Origin: DASUPK01 sp963736305
Lineage (GTDB): Bacteria; Actinomycetota; Thermoleophilia; Solirubrobacterales; 70-9
Direction: 5' to 3'
Assembly: GCA_963736305.1 (NCBI GenBank)
Contig: CAVTOD010000007.1
Span: 372,001-436,000 of the forward strand
DNA length: 64,000 bases
The notes beneath the pieces were generated by a model. The model was not told the origin of the DNA. It saw only the letters and a program-made list of their open reading frames with translations, and ran no database searches. Of the stretch, positions 8,725 through 16,993 are shown piece by piece. The translations under genes and the position numbers were made by a program. How positions within the stretch are numbered: position 1 is the first letter of the stretch; each line of letters starts with the position of its first letter.

Positions 8725-9896
8725 GCGCCGCAGTCGAGGAGCGATTCGGCCCCTACGGAGGCCGGTTCGTCCCGGAGACCCTGATCGCCGCCCTCGACGA
8801 GCTCAGCGCCGCCTGGGCGGAGGCCCGCGAGGACGAGGGCTTCCAGAAGGAGCTCTCGGTGCTGCTCCGCGACTTCGTCGGGCGTCCGACGCCTCTCTAC
8901 CTCGCCGAGCGGCTCTCCGAGCGCGTCGGCCGCCGCGTCTACCTGAAGCGCGAGGATCTCGCCCACACCGGCGCCCACAAGATCAACAACGCGGTCGGCC
9001 AGGCGCTGCTCGCGCGGCGGATGGGCAAGACACGCGTGATCGCCGAGACCGGGGCAGGACAGCACGGGGTGGCCACCGCTACGGCGTGTGCGCTCTTCGG
9101 CCTCGAGTGCGCGGTGTACATGGGCACCGAGGACATCCGGCGACAGGCACCCAACGTCGAGCGAATGCGACTGCTCGGGGCCGAGGTCGTCCCGGTCGAG
9201 GCCGGAGCCCGGACGCTCAAGGAGGCAGTGAGCTCCGCGATCCGCGACTGGGTTGCCTCCGCCGACACGACCCACTACGTCATCGGCTCGGCCGTCGGGC
9301 CCGCGCCCTATCCGGCCCTCGTCCGTGACCTCCAGCGGGTGATCGGCGATGAGGCCCGGGCGCAGGCCCTGCAGGCCGAAGGGGCACTGCCGAGGCGTGT
9401 GATCGCATGCGTCGGCGGCGGGTCCAACGCGATCGGAAGCTTCTATCCCTTCCTCGACGACCCGGTGGAGCTGATCGGCGTCGAGGCCGCCGGCGAGGGC
9501 CTCGACAGCGGCCACCACGGCGCCTCGCTGCTCGCCGGGACCACCGGGGTGCTCCATGGCGCTCTCTCGTCGGTGCTCGCGGACAACGAGGGTCAGATCC
9601 TGGAGGCGCATTCGGTTTCGGCCGGGCTCGACTACCCCGGGGTGGGTCCCGAGCACGCCCACCTGCGCGACTCCGGGCGGGCCACATACGCGTCAGCAAC
9701 CGACGCCGAGGCCCTCTCGGCCTTCGGTGAGCTGGCCCGTCTGGAGGGAATCATTCCCGCGCTCGAGCCCTCCCACGCGATCGCGTGGCTCTTGGAGAAC
9801 GGCGGCGGGGACGGTTACGACGTCCTCACCCTCAGCGGCCGCGGCGACAAGGACATGGACGAGGTGACGGCGAAGCTTGCCGCCCTCGATGCCTGA
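8721..9896 (+). CDS. trpB: Tryptophan synthase beta chain
   Basis: PLP enzyme condensing indole and serine. FGPYGGRFVPETL, the PLP lysine in HTGAHKINNA, GQHGVATATA, the phosphate cup CVGGGSNAIGSF and the C-terminal LSGRGDKDMDEV are all present. 391 residues. The GTG at 8721 overlapping the trpF stop puts the conserved N terminus in register; longer in-frame extensions run through trpF and are not real. Confidence 0.96.
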   Translation: MSAAVEERFGPYGGRFVPETLIAALDELSAAWAEAREDEGFQKELSVLLRDFVGRPTPLYLAERLSERVGRRVYLKREDLAHTGAHKINNAVGQALLARRMGKTRVIAETGAGQHGVATATACALFGLECAVYMGTEDIRRQAPNVERMRLLGAEVVPVEAGARTLKEAVSSAIRDWVASADTTHYVIGSAVGPAPYPALVRDLQRVIGDEARAQALQAEGALPRRVIACVGGGSNAIGSFYPFLDDPVELIGVEAAGEGLDSGHHGASLLAGTTGVLHGALSSVLADNEGQILEAHSVSAGLDYPGVGPEHAHLRDSGRATYASATDAEALSAFGELARLEGIIPALEPSHAIAWLLENGGGDGYDVLTLSGRGDKDMDEVTAKLAALDA

Positions 9897-10731
9897 ACCA
9901 GCATCAACCGCCGCCTCCTCAGCTTCGCTTCCGGGGGCGGCGGGCGCAATCTCGACAGCCTTTGCCGCCGCGCGCAACGAGGGACGCGCGGCGCTGATGC
10001 CCTACCTGATGGGCGGCTTCCCCGACCAGGAGACGGCGACCGCCGTGGCCGGTGCCTACGTGGATGCCGGCGCCGACCTGATCGAGCTCGGCGTTCCCTT
10101 CTCCGACCCGCTCGCCGATGGGCCGACGATCCACTCCGCGGATACCGCCGCCCTCGCCGCGGGGGCGACACTCGAGACCGTCCTTGAGACGTGCTCCGCT
10201 GTCGCGGGGCGGATCCCGGTCGCGCTCATGTGTTACTCGAACATGATCCTGGCGAAGGGGGTCGAGGAGTTCGGAGCCGTTGCAGCCGAGGCTGGGGCTG
10301 CCGGCGTGATCGTTCCCGACCTTCCGCTGGAGGAGCAGGCTGCGATCGCGGCGGCGCTGGAGTCTCACGGCCTGACCCTGATCCCCCTGGTCGCGCCGAC
10401 CACTCCGCCGGATCGCCGCGCGCAGATCTGCGCCGGGGCCCACGGCTTCGTGTACCTGGTGTCCACCGTCGGCGTGACGGGTGAGCGGGCCGACCTGCCG
10501 GCAGAGCTGGCCGACCTGATCGAGGCCGCGAAGGAGGAGGCGAGCGTTCCCGTTGCGGTCGGATTCGGGATCTCCACGCCCGAGCAGGCGGCGACCGTCG
10601 GGAAGGTCGCCGACGGGGTGATCATCGGGACGAGGCTCGTCCGCGAGGTCGCCGACGCGGCCGATCGCGATGGCGCGCTCGCGGCGGTCGCGGAGCTGTT
10701 GAGCGAAACTCGCGCCGCCCTCGCCAGATAG
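9889..10731 (+). CDS. trpA: Tryptophan synthase alpha chain
   Basis: Cleaves indole-3-glycerol phosphate and channels indole to TrpB. The catalytic Glu and Asp lie in LIELGVPFSDPLADGPTIH, and the phosphate-binding end is AVGFGIST...VIIGTRLV. About 280 residues. The ATG at 9889 overlaps the trpB stop by 8 nt; an ATG at 9877 is also in frame and only adds four residues. End of the trpFBA block. Confidence 0.95.
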   Translation: MPEPASTAASSASLPGAAGAISTAFAAARNEGRAALMPYLMGGFPDQETATAVAGAYVDAGADLIELGVPFSDPLADGPTIHSADTAALAAGATLETVLETCSAVAGRIPVALMCYSNMILAKGVEEFGAVAAEAGAAGVIVPDLPLEEQAAIAAALESHGLTLIPLVAPTTPPDRRAQICAGAHGFVYLVSTVGVTGERADLPAELADLIEAAKEEASVPVAVGFGISTPEQAATVGKVADGVIIGTRLVREVADAADRDGALAAVAELLSETRAALAR

Positions 10732-10742
10732 GGTTCCGGGCC

Positions 10743-10907
10743 GTGCAGGTAATCCTCTTCACAGTCCTGGGCGCTTGCGTGATGGTGATCGCCTACGCGC
10801 TGGGCTTTCCGGGGCCGGTCGACGCGATCCTCTTCCTGGGCGGCGTTTTCACGGGCGCCTTCCTCCGGTACGCCCAGCCGATCATCGACTGGATCACCAG
10901 GCCGTAG
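10743..10907 (+). CDS. Small hydrophobic membrane protein (54 aa)
   Basis: GTG-started frame of 55 codons downstream of trpA. The product is nearly all hydrophobic, with two likely membrane helices (VILFTVLGACVMVIAYALGF and AILFLGGVFTGAFL) and a short charged/aromatic C terminus ending DWITRP. No family recognised. It fills the gap between trpA and trmO exactly (11 nt after trpA; the stop is 2 nt before the proposed trmO start), which supports it being real. Confidence 0.5.
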   Translation: MQVILFTVLGACVMVIAYALGFPGPVDAILFLGGVFTGAFLRYAQPIIDWITRP

Positions 10908-10909
10908 CG

Positions 10910-11320
10910 CTGGCCTACGACGTCCGGTCAATTGGCAGGGTCGAGTCGCCGCTGACGGACCCCGGCGCGGCGCCCAAGCAGGGCGACGAGGGTGCGCCGG
11001 ATGCGTGGATCGACTTCGAGCCGGATGTGCTCGATGCGCTGCGGGGCATCGAAGTGGGCGACCAGCTCCTCCTGCTCACCTGGTTCGACCGGGCGGACCG
11101 CGACGTGCTGACGACCCATCCGCGCGGGGACACCTCGCGGCCGGAGGCAGGCGTATTCACCACCCGCTCTCCGCACCGGCCCAATCCGATCGGCCTGCAC
11201 CGGGTCGAGGTGCTCGCGGTCGAGGGCCCGCGCGTCAAGGTGAACAACCTGGAGGCGCTGGACGGGACGCCGATCGTCGACGTCAAGCCGGTGTTGAGCT
11301 CCGACGTCGCCGAGCACTGA
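10910..11320 (+). CDS. trmO: TrmO/TsaA-like tRNA (N6-threonylcarbamoyladenosine-37) methyltransferase, probable CTG start
   Basis: Conserved TsaA/YaeB core: RSIGRVESPLTD, then WIDFEPDVLDALRGIEVGDQLLLLTWF, then TRSPHRPNPIGLHRVEV and ALDGTPIVDVKP. The family uses SAM to methylate t6A37 in tRNA-Thr. The conserved region begins at about 10925, yet the nearest upstream ATG/GTG/TTG in frame is the TTG at 10775, deep inside the small membrane gene. A CTG at 10910 fits better. tsaE, tsaB and tsaD, which make t6A itself, lie at the far end of the window. Confidence 0.83.
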   Translation: MAYDVRSIGRVESPLTDPGAAPKQGDEGAPDAWIDFEPDVLDALRGIEVGDQLLLLTWFDRADRDVLTTHPRGDTSRPEAGVFTTRSPHRPNPIGLHRVEVLAVEGPRVKVNNLEALDGTPIVDVKPVLSSDVAEH

Positions 11321-11338
11321 CCACGAGTGCCGCCCAGG

Positions 11339-11344
11339 TAGATT
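11339..11344 (+). promoter_or_regulatory. -10 element (TAGATT) of a leaderless promoter for pfkA
   Basis: TAGATT ends 6 nt before the GTG start. A possible -35, CTGACC, lies 16 nt upstream at 11317-11322. Confidence 0.55.
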
Positions 11345-11350
11345 GGTCGC

Positions 11351-12376
11351 GTGCGGATCGGCGTACTCACCGGCGGAGGCGACTGCCCGGGACTGAACGC
11401 CGTGATCCGCGCGATCGTCCGCAAGGGGGTGTCCGAGTACGGGCACGATTTCGTCGGCTATCGCAACGGCTGGGCGGGTCCGCTCGAGGGCCTCGGCTCG
11501 CCGCTCGGCATCCCGGAGGTCCGGGGCATCCTCCCGCGCGGCGGGACGATCCTGGGCTCGTCTCGGACCAACCCCTTCAATGAGGAGGGCGGTCCCCAGC
11601 GCCTTGCCGACAACCTGAAGTCCGACGGAGTCGACGGCCTGATCGCAATCGGGGGAGAGGACACCCTCGGTGCGGCGGCGAAGCTGCACGAGGAGGGCGT
11701 CCATGTCGTCGGCGTTCCGAAGACGATCGACAACGACCTCTCCGCCACCGACTACACCTTCGGCTTCGACACCGCCGTCAACATCGCGATGTCGGCGATC
11801 GATCGTCTCCATACGACCGCCGAGAGCCACAAGCGGACGCTGATCTGCGAGGTGATGGGCCGCCACGCGGGCTGGATCGCGTTCCACGCCGGGCTCTCGG
11901 GCGGCGCCAACGTGATCCTGATCCCCGAGCTCGAGTTCGATCTCGACCGGGTCTGCGAGTACATCGTGCAGCGCTTCGAGAGTCACTACTCGCCGATCGT
12001 CGTCGTCGCCGAGGGCGCGATGCCGAAGGGCGGGATGCCTTCCGCCGACGGGGCGCCGACCGACGCCTTCGGGCATGTCCGGCTCGGCGGGATCGCCGAC
12101 TGGCTCGAGGGGGAGATCGAACAGCGCACCGGCCACGAGGCGCGCGCCACCGTGCTCGGACACGTGCAGCGCGGCGGCACCCCGACCGCCTTCGACCGTG
12201 TCCTCGCCACCCGGTTCGGACTGCATGCGATCGACGCCGCCCACAACGGGCAGTGGGGCAAGATGACCGCGCTCCAAAGCACCGACATCGAGCTCGTCGA
12301 CCTCTCGGAAGCGACCGCTGAGCTGAAGACGGTTCCCGAGTCGCTCTACCGCGAGGCCGAGGTCTTCTTCGGATAG
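11351..12376 (+). CDS. pfkA: 6-phosphofructokinase, PPi-dependent signature
   Basis: Phosphorylates fructose 6-phosphate at C1. 341 residues from a GTG start. The N-terminal GVLTGGGDCPGLNAVIR and the catalytic TIDND are clear. The phosphoryl-donor site reads GGEDT (Asp104) and PKTIDND (Lys124); the numbering happens to match E. coli PfkA, where both positions are Gly. Asp104 plus Lys124 is the pattern of pyrophosphate-dependent enzymes such as the Amycolatopsis methanolica PFK, so pyrophosphate rather than ATP is the likely donor. Experimental proof is lacking. Confidence 0.93.
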   Translation: MRIGVLTGGGDCPGLNAVIRAIVRKGVSEYGHDFVGYRNGWAGPLEGLGSPLGIPEVRGILPRGGTILGSSRTNPFNEEGGPQRLADNLKSDGVDGLIAIGGEDTLGAAAKLHEEGVHVVGVPKTIDNDLSATDYTFGFDTAVNIAMSAIDRLHTTAESHKRTLICEVMGRHAGWIAFHAGLSGGANVILIPELEFDLDRVCEYIVQRFESHYSPIVVVAEGAMPKGGMPSADGAPTDAFGHVRLGGIADWLEGEIEQRTGHEARATVLGHVQRGGTPTAFDRVLATRFGLHAIDAAHNGQWGKMTALQSTDIELVDLSEATAELKTVPESLYREAEVFFG

Positions 12377-12380
12377 TGCC

Positions 12381-13466
12381 TTGATCGCCCGGCCGGCGCT
12401 CGCCGCGCTGCTGCTCAGCCTGATCGTCGCCGGATGCGGGATCGCCGGTGCCGCGAAGATCGAAGCCCCCGTTTCGGTCTACGTCAGCCTCCCGATGACC
12501 GGTCCGCGCGGAACCGACGGCCGGGACGCCGCGGACGGCGCGCGGTTCGCCCTCGAGCAGGCCCAGGGCAAGGCCGGCTCGATCCAGGTCCATGCGACGT
12601 TCCTCGACGACGCCAAGGGAAAGGCCTGGGATCCCGTCGCCGTCGGCGCCAACGCGCGGCGGGCCGTCCAGGACTCAGCCGCTGCGGCCTACATCGGCGA
12701 GCTCGACTCGGAGCCGACGCGGGCGTCCATGCCGATCACCAACGACGCCGGCCTCGTGCAGGTCTCACCCGGCGCCGGCGGCGTCGATCTCACGGCTCCC
12801 GCGGCCGGCTACCCGGACTCTCCCGACCGGTACCGGCCCTCGGGCTCACCCAACTTCGCGCGGACGGTTCCGGCCGACGACGCGGTCGTGGATGCGGCCG
12901 CAAGCTGGGCATCGGAGCTCGGCGCGACCGAGGGAGCGGTGACGTCGGACGGCTCGGCATTTCAGGATCTGTCCGCCTCCGAATTCAAGTCCGCCGCCAC
13001 GGAGCACGGAATCGATGTCAGGTCGGGAGAGCCTCCCTCCAAGGTCGCCGTGACCGCGGGGGCCGGCACGCAGGCCGTCTACCACCCCGGGGACGAGCGC
13101 CTCAGCATCTACGGCGATACGCCGCGGACCCTGGCCGTCAGCGGCGAGCTCGACCCGAGCCGGCTCCCGGACAAGGCGTTCTCAGGACAGTTCGAGAAAC
13201 GGTTCCATCGAATGCCTGGTCCCTATGCCGCCTACGGATATGAGGGGATGGGCCTCATCCTCCAGTCGATCGCCGCGGCGGGGACCGACGCCTCCTCCTT
13301 CCGCGACAACGTCCGCAACGGCGTCTTCGGCGCCCAGCGCGATGGCACGGCGCTGGGCAGCTACTCGATCACCTCCGAAGGCGACACGACCGAGTGCGCG
13401 GTCCAGCGGTACCAGATTGCAGGCTCGGCGCGAGCCCCGCTCGGCGCCCCCTGTCCGCAGCACTGA
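12381..13466 (+). CDS. Branched-chain amino-acid-type ABC transporter substrate-binding lipoprotein
   Basis: Periplasmic-binding-protein type I fold (Peripla_BP_6). A short lipoprotein signal with lipobox LIVAGC near residue 19 is followed by VSVYVSLPMTGPRGTDGRDAADGARFALEQ, typical of LivJ-like proteins. 361 residues from a TTG start 4 nt after pfkA. No permease or ATPase genes are nearby, so its transporter lies elsewhere or it serves as a sensor. Ligand unknown. Confidence 0.8.
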   Translation: MIARPALAALLLSLIVAGCGIAGAAKIEAPVSVYVSLPMTGPRGTDGRDAADGARFALEQAQGKAGSIQVHATFLDDAKGKAWDPVAVGANARRAVQDSAAAAYIGELDSEPTRASMPITNDAGLVQVSPGAGGVDLTAPAAGYPDSPDRYRPSGSPNFARTVPADDAVVDAAASWASELGATEGAVTSDGSAFQDLSASEFKSAATEHGIDVRSGEPPSKVAVTAGAGTQAVYHPGDERLSIYGDTPRTLAVSGELDPSRLPDKAFSGQFEKRFHRMPGPYAAYGYEGMGLILQSIAAAGTDASSFRDNVRNGVFGAQRDGTALGSYSITSEGDTTECAVQRYQIAGSARAPLGAPCPQH

Positions 13467-13469
13467 CCC

Positions 13470-14012
13470 GTGCCGCGGGTCGGCACATCCCGAGTCCAGC
13501 TGCGCTCGGTGACGAGCCGGGATCGCGACGCCTACCTCGCCGCGACGCGCGCCAGCAGGAGGCTGCATCACCCCTGGGTGAATCCGCCGACGACGAAGGA
13601 GATGTTCGCCGCAATGGTGCGGCGGGGGCGGGACGACTCCTTCGAGCCGATGATCGTCAGCCGGCTCCAGGACGGAGCGATCGCCGGCTTCTTCAACGTC
13701 AGCCACATCATCCGTGGCGATCTGCAGAGCGCGTTCCTCGGTTTCGGTGCCGTCCGGGGGTTTGAAGGGCAGGGGTACATGACCGAGGGGCTGGAGCTCG
13801 TGCTCAGGCGCGCATTCACCGAGCTCCGACTTCACCGGATCGAGGCCAACGTCCAGCCTGCGAACGGCCCGTCGATCGCGCTGGTGCGGCGGTGCGGATT
13901 CGTGCGGGAGGGGTTCTCAGAGCGCTACCTGAAGGTCGGCGGCCGCTGGAGGGACCACGAGCACTGGGCGATGTACGCGGAGCTGTGGCGCGAGCGGCGC
14001 CGGCGGGCCTGA
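13470..14012 (+). CDS. GNAT N-acetyltransferase, RimJ-like
   Basis: Acetyl-CoA-dependent N-acetyltransferase of the RimJ/RimL group: GFFNVSHIIRGDLQSAFLGFGAVRGFEGQGYMTEGLELVL carries the CoA loop, followed by RIEANVQPANGPSIALVRRCGF. 180 residues from GTG, 3 nt after the lipoprotein gene. It could modify ribosomal protein N termini; the substrate is not determinable. Its TGA abuts the stop of the convergent hydrolase gene with no gap. Confidence 0.83.
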   Translation: MPRVGTSRVQLRSVTSRDRDAYLAATRASRRLHHPWVNPPTTKEMFAAMVRRGRDDSFEPMIVSRLQDGAIAGFFNVSHIIRGDLQSAFLGFGAVRGFEGQGYMTEGLELVLRRAFTELRLHRIEANVQPANGPSIALVRRCGFVREGFSERYLKVGGRWRDHEHWAMYAELWRERRRRA

Positions 14013-14729
14013 TCAGCGCGCCGAGGGCGGCCCTTCGATGGCCGGTTGCCCCGAGATCACCGAGGCGACCCACTCGCGGATCTCACCGATCAGCGCGTGG
14101 TCGATCGAGTGCTGCACCCGGGCCTCGCGGTAGGTGACGTAGAGGCCGCCGTCGGTGAGCAGGTCGCGTGCCTTGCGGCCGAAGCCCACCGGGATGACCG
14201 GGTCGTAGGAGCCGTGCGTGACGTAGGCGTGCATGCCTCGCTTCGCCCGCGGGTCGACCTTCCAGCCGCGGACCATCGGGTAGAAGCCGCTCATCATCAG
14301 CAGACCGGCCGCCTTCGGGCGGCCCATTCCCAGCGCCGCGGCGCAGGCGATTGCAGCCCCCTGGCTGAACCCGCCGATCACCGTCTTGTCCCACGGAATG
14401 CCCCGGTGGCGCAGCTCGTCGTCGAGAAAGCGGCAGAGCTTCTCCATCGTGTCGACGAAGGTCTCCTCGTCGGGATGGCCCACCCGCTCGATCACGTACC
14501 AGTGACGCCCGCCGGGCGGGACGTTCGTGAGCGGCGCGCCCGGGGTCATCCCGAACAGCCGCCGCTCGGGGTCGAGGTCATCAAGCATCGGGTAGAGGTC
14601 GCGCTCGTCGACACCGCGCCCGTGGAGCAGGATCAGGGCGCCCTCCGGCTCGCCCGCGGGCTCGCGCGTCAGGTGGACGAGCTCGACGACCTGACCCGGC
14701 CGGTCGCCAGGCGACTCAGGCGTGGACAC
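14013..14729 (-). CDS. Phospholipase/carboxylesterase family alpha/beta hydrolase (MhqD-like)
   Basis: LILLHGRGVDERDLYPMLDDLDP, the nucleophile elbow GGFSQGAAIACAAALG, and a late Asp/His pair (SYDPVIPV, then VQHSIDHALIGEI). 238 residues from GTG; its start overlaps the stop of the upstream VOC gene by 14 nt, so the two form an operon. The pairing of this hydrolase type with a two-domain VOC dioxygenase matches Bacillus subtilis mhqD/mhqO, which protect against quinones. That role here is inferred. Confidence 0.85.
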   Translation of the reverse strand: MSTPESPGDRPGQVVELVHLTREPAGEPEGALILLHGRGVDERDLYPMLDDLDPERRLFGMTPGAPLTNVPPGGRHWYVIERVGHPDEETFVDTMEKLCRFLDDELRHRGIPWDKTVIGGFSQGAAIACAAALGMGRPKAAGLLMMSGFYPMVRGWKVDPRAKRGMHAYVTHGSYDPVIPVGFGRKARDLLTDGGLYVTYREARVQHSIDHALIGEIREWVASVISGQPAIEGPPSAR

Positions 14730-15639
14730 GCGGGTTGTCGATCGGCCGGAGAGCCGGCTCGACCTGTTCCCGGAGGTGCTCGTAGTCGGGTGGGAGGGAG
14801 AGCTTCTCGCCGAGGGACTCGAGCGGCTCGTCGACGGCGAAGCCCGGCCCGAGCGTCGCGATCTCGAAGAGGACGCCGCTGGGCTCGCGGAAGTAGATCG
14901 AGCGGAAGTAGAAGCGGTCGATCACGGGAGTCGGGCGGCCGCCGGCCGCGATGACGCGATCGCGCCACGCCTCGTGATCGTCCATCTGGGAGGCCCAGGC
15001 GATGTGATGGACGCTGCCCGCGCCCTGCAGGCCGCGCTCGGCCGGCGGCGGGTCGAAGCCGTAGAGGCCGCCTCGGGTGTCGCCCCTGATCTCCCAGCCG
15101 TCGTCGCGAGCCCGGAAGCCCAAGGCCTCCTCGAACAGCGCCTTGCCGGCCTCCGGGTTGCTGGAGTAGGCGCGGGCGCCATCGAAGCCCTGCAGCGCCA
15201 TCTCGGACGGCACCTCGGGATGCTCGGCGATCAGCGGCTCGTCCCCGACGTCGTTGAGGCGGAGCTCGTGGCCGAGGCCCTCCGGATCAGCGAAGCGGAG
15301 GAGGGCGCCGTCGCGATGTGCGTCTATGCCATTGGCACCGAGCCGTTCGGCCCAGAAGTCGAGGGCCTTGGGGGAGGCCACCCGCCAGGCGACGGTGTGG
15401 ATCATCCCGTCGCCGGCACGGCCGGCCGGGGCGCCGGGGTACTCGAAGAAGGTCAGGTCGGATCCGGCGTCGCCCTTCTCGTCGGCGAAGAAGAGGTGGT
15501 AGACGGTCGGGTCGTCCTGGTTGACCGTCTTCTTCACCAGTCGGAGGCCCAGCACCCCGGCGTAGAAGTCGACGTTCTTCTGGGCGTCGCCCGTGATCGC
15601 GGTGATGTGGTGGACGCCCTCGAGCTTCATCCACACCAT
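14716..15639 (-). CDS. Two-domain VOC (glyoxalase/ring-cleaving dioxygenase) protein, MhqO-like
   Basis: Two tandem VOC modules: LEGVHHITAITGDAQKNVDFYAGVLGL starts the first, and GSVHHIAWASQMDDHEAWRDRVI the second. Metal ligands are the His of HHITA and HHIA and the Glu of VLFEIATLGPGFAVDE. 307 residues. Family members (PcpA/MhqO type) are iron-dependent hydroquinone dioxygenases. Cotranscribed with the MhqD-like hydrolase downstream. Confidence 0.85.
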   Translation of the reverse strand: MVWMKLEGVHHITAITGDAQKNVDFYAGVLGLRLVKKTVNQDDPTVYHLFFADEKGDAGSDLTFFEYPGAPAGRAGDGMIHTVAWRVASPKALDFWAERLGANGIDAHRDGALLRFADPEGLGHELRLNDVGDEPLIAEHPEVPSEMALQGFDGARAYSSNPEAGKALFEEALGFRARDDGWEIRGDTRGGLYGFDPPPAERGLQGAGSVHHIAWASQMDDHEAWRDRVIAAGGRPTPVIDRFYFRSIYFREPSGVLFEIATLGPGFAVDEPLESLGEKLSLPPDYEHLREQVEPALRPIDNPRVHA

Positions 15640-15691
15640 CTTGCCCTATCGACGGTGTTTCCACCGTCCGCGAGCGGGGCAAATCACCGCC

Positions 15692-15967
15692 ATGAAGGCA
15701 GCATTCGTACCAATCAGCGTGGTCGGTGGGCTCATCGCCGGCTTCCTCGGCCAGAAGGCGTTTGACGCGATCTGGGGCAAGTTTGACGAGGAGGAGCCGC
15801 CACAGCCCGAACATCGCGAGATCAGCCTCCCGAAGCTCGCGCTCGCGCTCGCCATCGAGGGCGCGATCTTCCGGCTGGCCAAGGGCCTGTTCGACCATGG
15901 CGCCCGCCGTGGCTTTGCGCGCATGACCGGTACCTGGCCGGGCGACGAGTCGCCCGAAGAGGCTTAG
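15692..15967 (+). CDS. DUF4235 family small membrane protein
   Basis: 91 residues from the ATG at 15692. N-terminal hydrophobic helix with VVGGLIAGFLGQKAFDAIWGKFDEEEPPQP, then a second helix (LALALAIEGAIFRLAKGLFDH). This matches actinobacterial DUF4235 proteins of unknown function. A longer in-frame reading from 15593 runs through the divergent VOC gene and is not supported. It sits 9 nt before yihY. Confidence 0.78.
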   Translation: MKAAFVPISVVGGLIAGFLGQKAFDAIWGKFDEEEPPQPEHREISLPKLALALAIEGAIFRLAKGLFDHGARRGFARMTGTWPGDESPEEA

Positions 15968-15970
15968 GGT
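15965..15970 (+). promoter_or_regulatory. -10 element (TAGGGT) of a leaderless promoter for the YihY gene
   Basis: TAGGGT ends 6 nt before the ATG at 15977 and overlaps the end of the DUF4235 gene. Confidence 0.5.
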
Positions 15971-15976
15971 CGCGAC

Positions 15977-16990
15977 ATGGTCGCGGGGGAGGGCGACGCG
16001 ACGGATCGCGCCGCGGGTGACGACGACAACCCGACTGAGCGGCGCGGCGGCGACTACGCCCCCAAGGGGGTCAAGCGGCAGACCGGGCTGTGGCCGACGC
16101 TGAAACGCGCGGCCATGGAGTTCCAGGAGGACAACCTCACCGACTGGGCGGCGACCCTCACCTACTTCGGCCTGCTCGCCCTCTTCCCGGCTCTGATCGT
16201 GCTCGTCTCGATCGTCGGACTGGTGGGCGATCCGGAGTCCACGACCAACACGCTCAGGGACATCGTCACCAAGGTCGGTCCCGACTCGGCCGCAACGACC
16301 TTCGAAGGTCCGATCAAGCAGGTGACGGAGAGCCGGTCCACCGCCGGGCTCGCCCTGGTCGTGAGCACCCTGATCGCGCTGTGGTCGGCCTCCGGCTACC
16401 TGGGTGCGTTCATCCGGGCCTCCAATGTGATCTACGAGACGCGCGAGGGGCGGCCGTTCTGGAAGCTGCGCCCGCTGCAGCTGCTGCTGACGCTCGTCGT
16501 CGTGCTGCTGCTGGCCGTGATGGCGCTTGGCGTCGTCCTGACCGGCCCGATCGTCTCGGACGTCGCCGAGCCCATCGGGATTTCCGACACCGCGGTCTCG
16601 ATTTGGAACTACGCGAAGTGGCTGCTGATCGCGGTGCTGTTCGTCATGATGATCGGCCTGATCTACTACGCCTCGCCGAACGTCAAGCAGCGAGGGTTCA
16701 GCTGGATCACGCCCGGTGGACTCGTTGCGCTCGTCGTCTGGTTGATTGCCTCCGCCGCCTTCGGTATCTACGTCTCCCAGTTCGGCTCCTACAACAAGGT
16801 CTATGGCTCGCTTGCGGGTGTGGTCGTGATCCTGATCTGGATGTGGATCACGAACCTGGCGATCCTCTTCGGCCACGAGCTGAACGCCGAGCGCGAGCGC
16901 AACCTCCAGCTCGAGGAGGGCCTGCCTGGTGCCGAGAAGGAGATCCAGCTCGAGCCGCGAGACGAGCCCGAGCGGCGTCGGACGGTCTGA
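15977..16990 (+). CDS. YihY/BrkB family inner-membrane protein
   Basis: 337 residues with about six membrane helices (FGLLALFPALIVLVSIVGLVG, LALVVSTLIALWSASGYLGAF, LLLTLVVVLLLAVMALGVVL, and so on) and hydrophilic, charged ends. The conserved DNLTDWAATLTYFGLLALFPAL near residue 55 and SAAFGIYVSQFGSYNKVYGSLAGVV near 260 identify the family, once misannotated as ribonuclease BN. Function unknown, possibly lipid or small-molecule transport. Confidence 0.9.
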   Translation: MVAGEGDATDRAAGDDDNPTERRGGDYAPKGVKRQTGLWPTLKRAAMEFQEDNLTDWAATLTYFGLLALFPALIVLVSIVGLVGDPESTTNTLRDIVTKVGPDSAATTFEGPIKQVTESRSTAGLALVVSTLIALWSASGYLGAFIRASNVIYETREGRPFWKLRPLQLLLTLVVVLLLAVMALGVVLTGPIVSDVAEPIGISDTAVSIWNYAKWLLIAVLFVMMIGLIYYASPNVKQRGFSWITPGGLVALVVWLIASAAFGIYVSQFGSYNKVYGSLAGVVVILIWMWITNLAILFGHELNAERERNLQLEEGLPGAEKEIQLEPRDEPERRRTV

Positions 16991-16993
16991 GCG

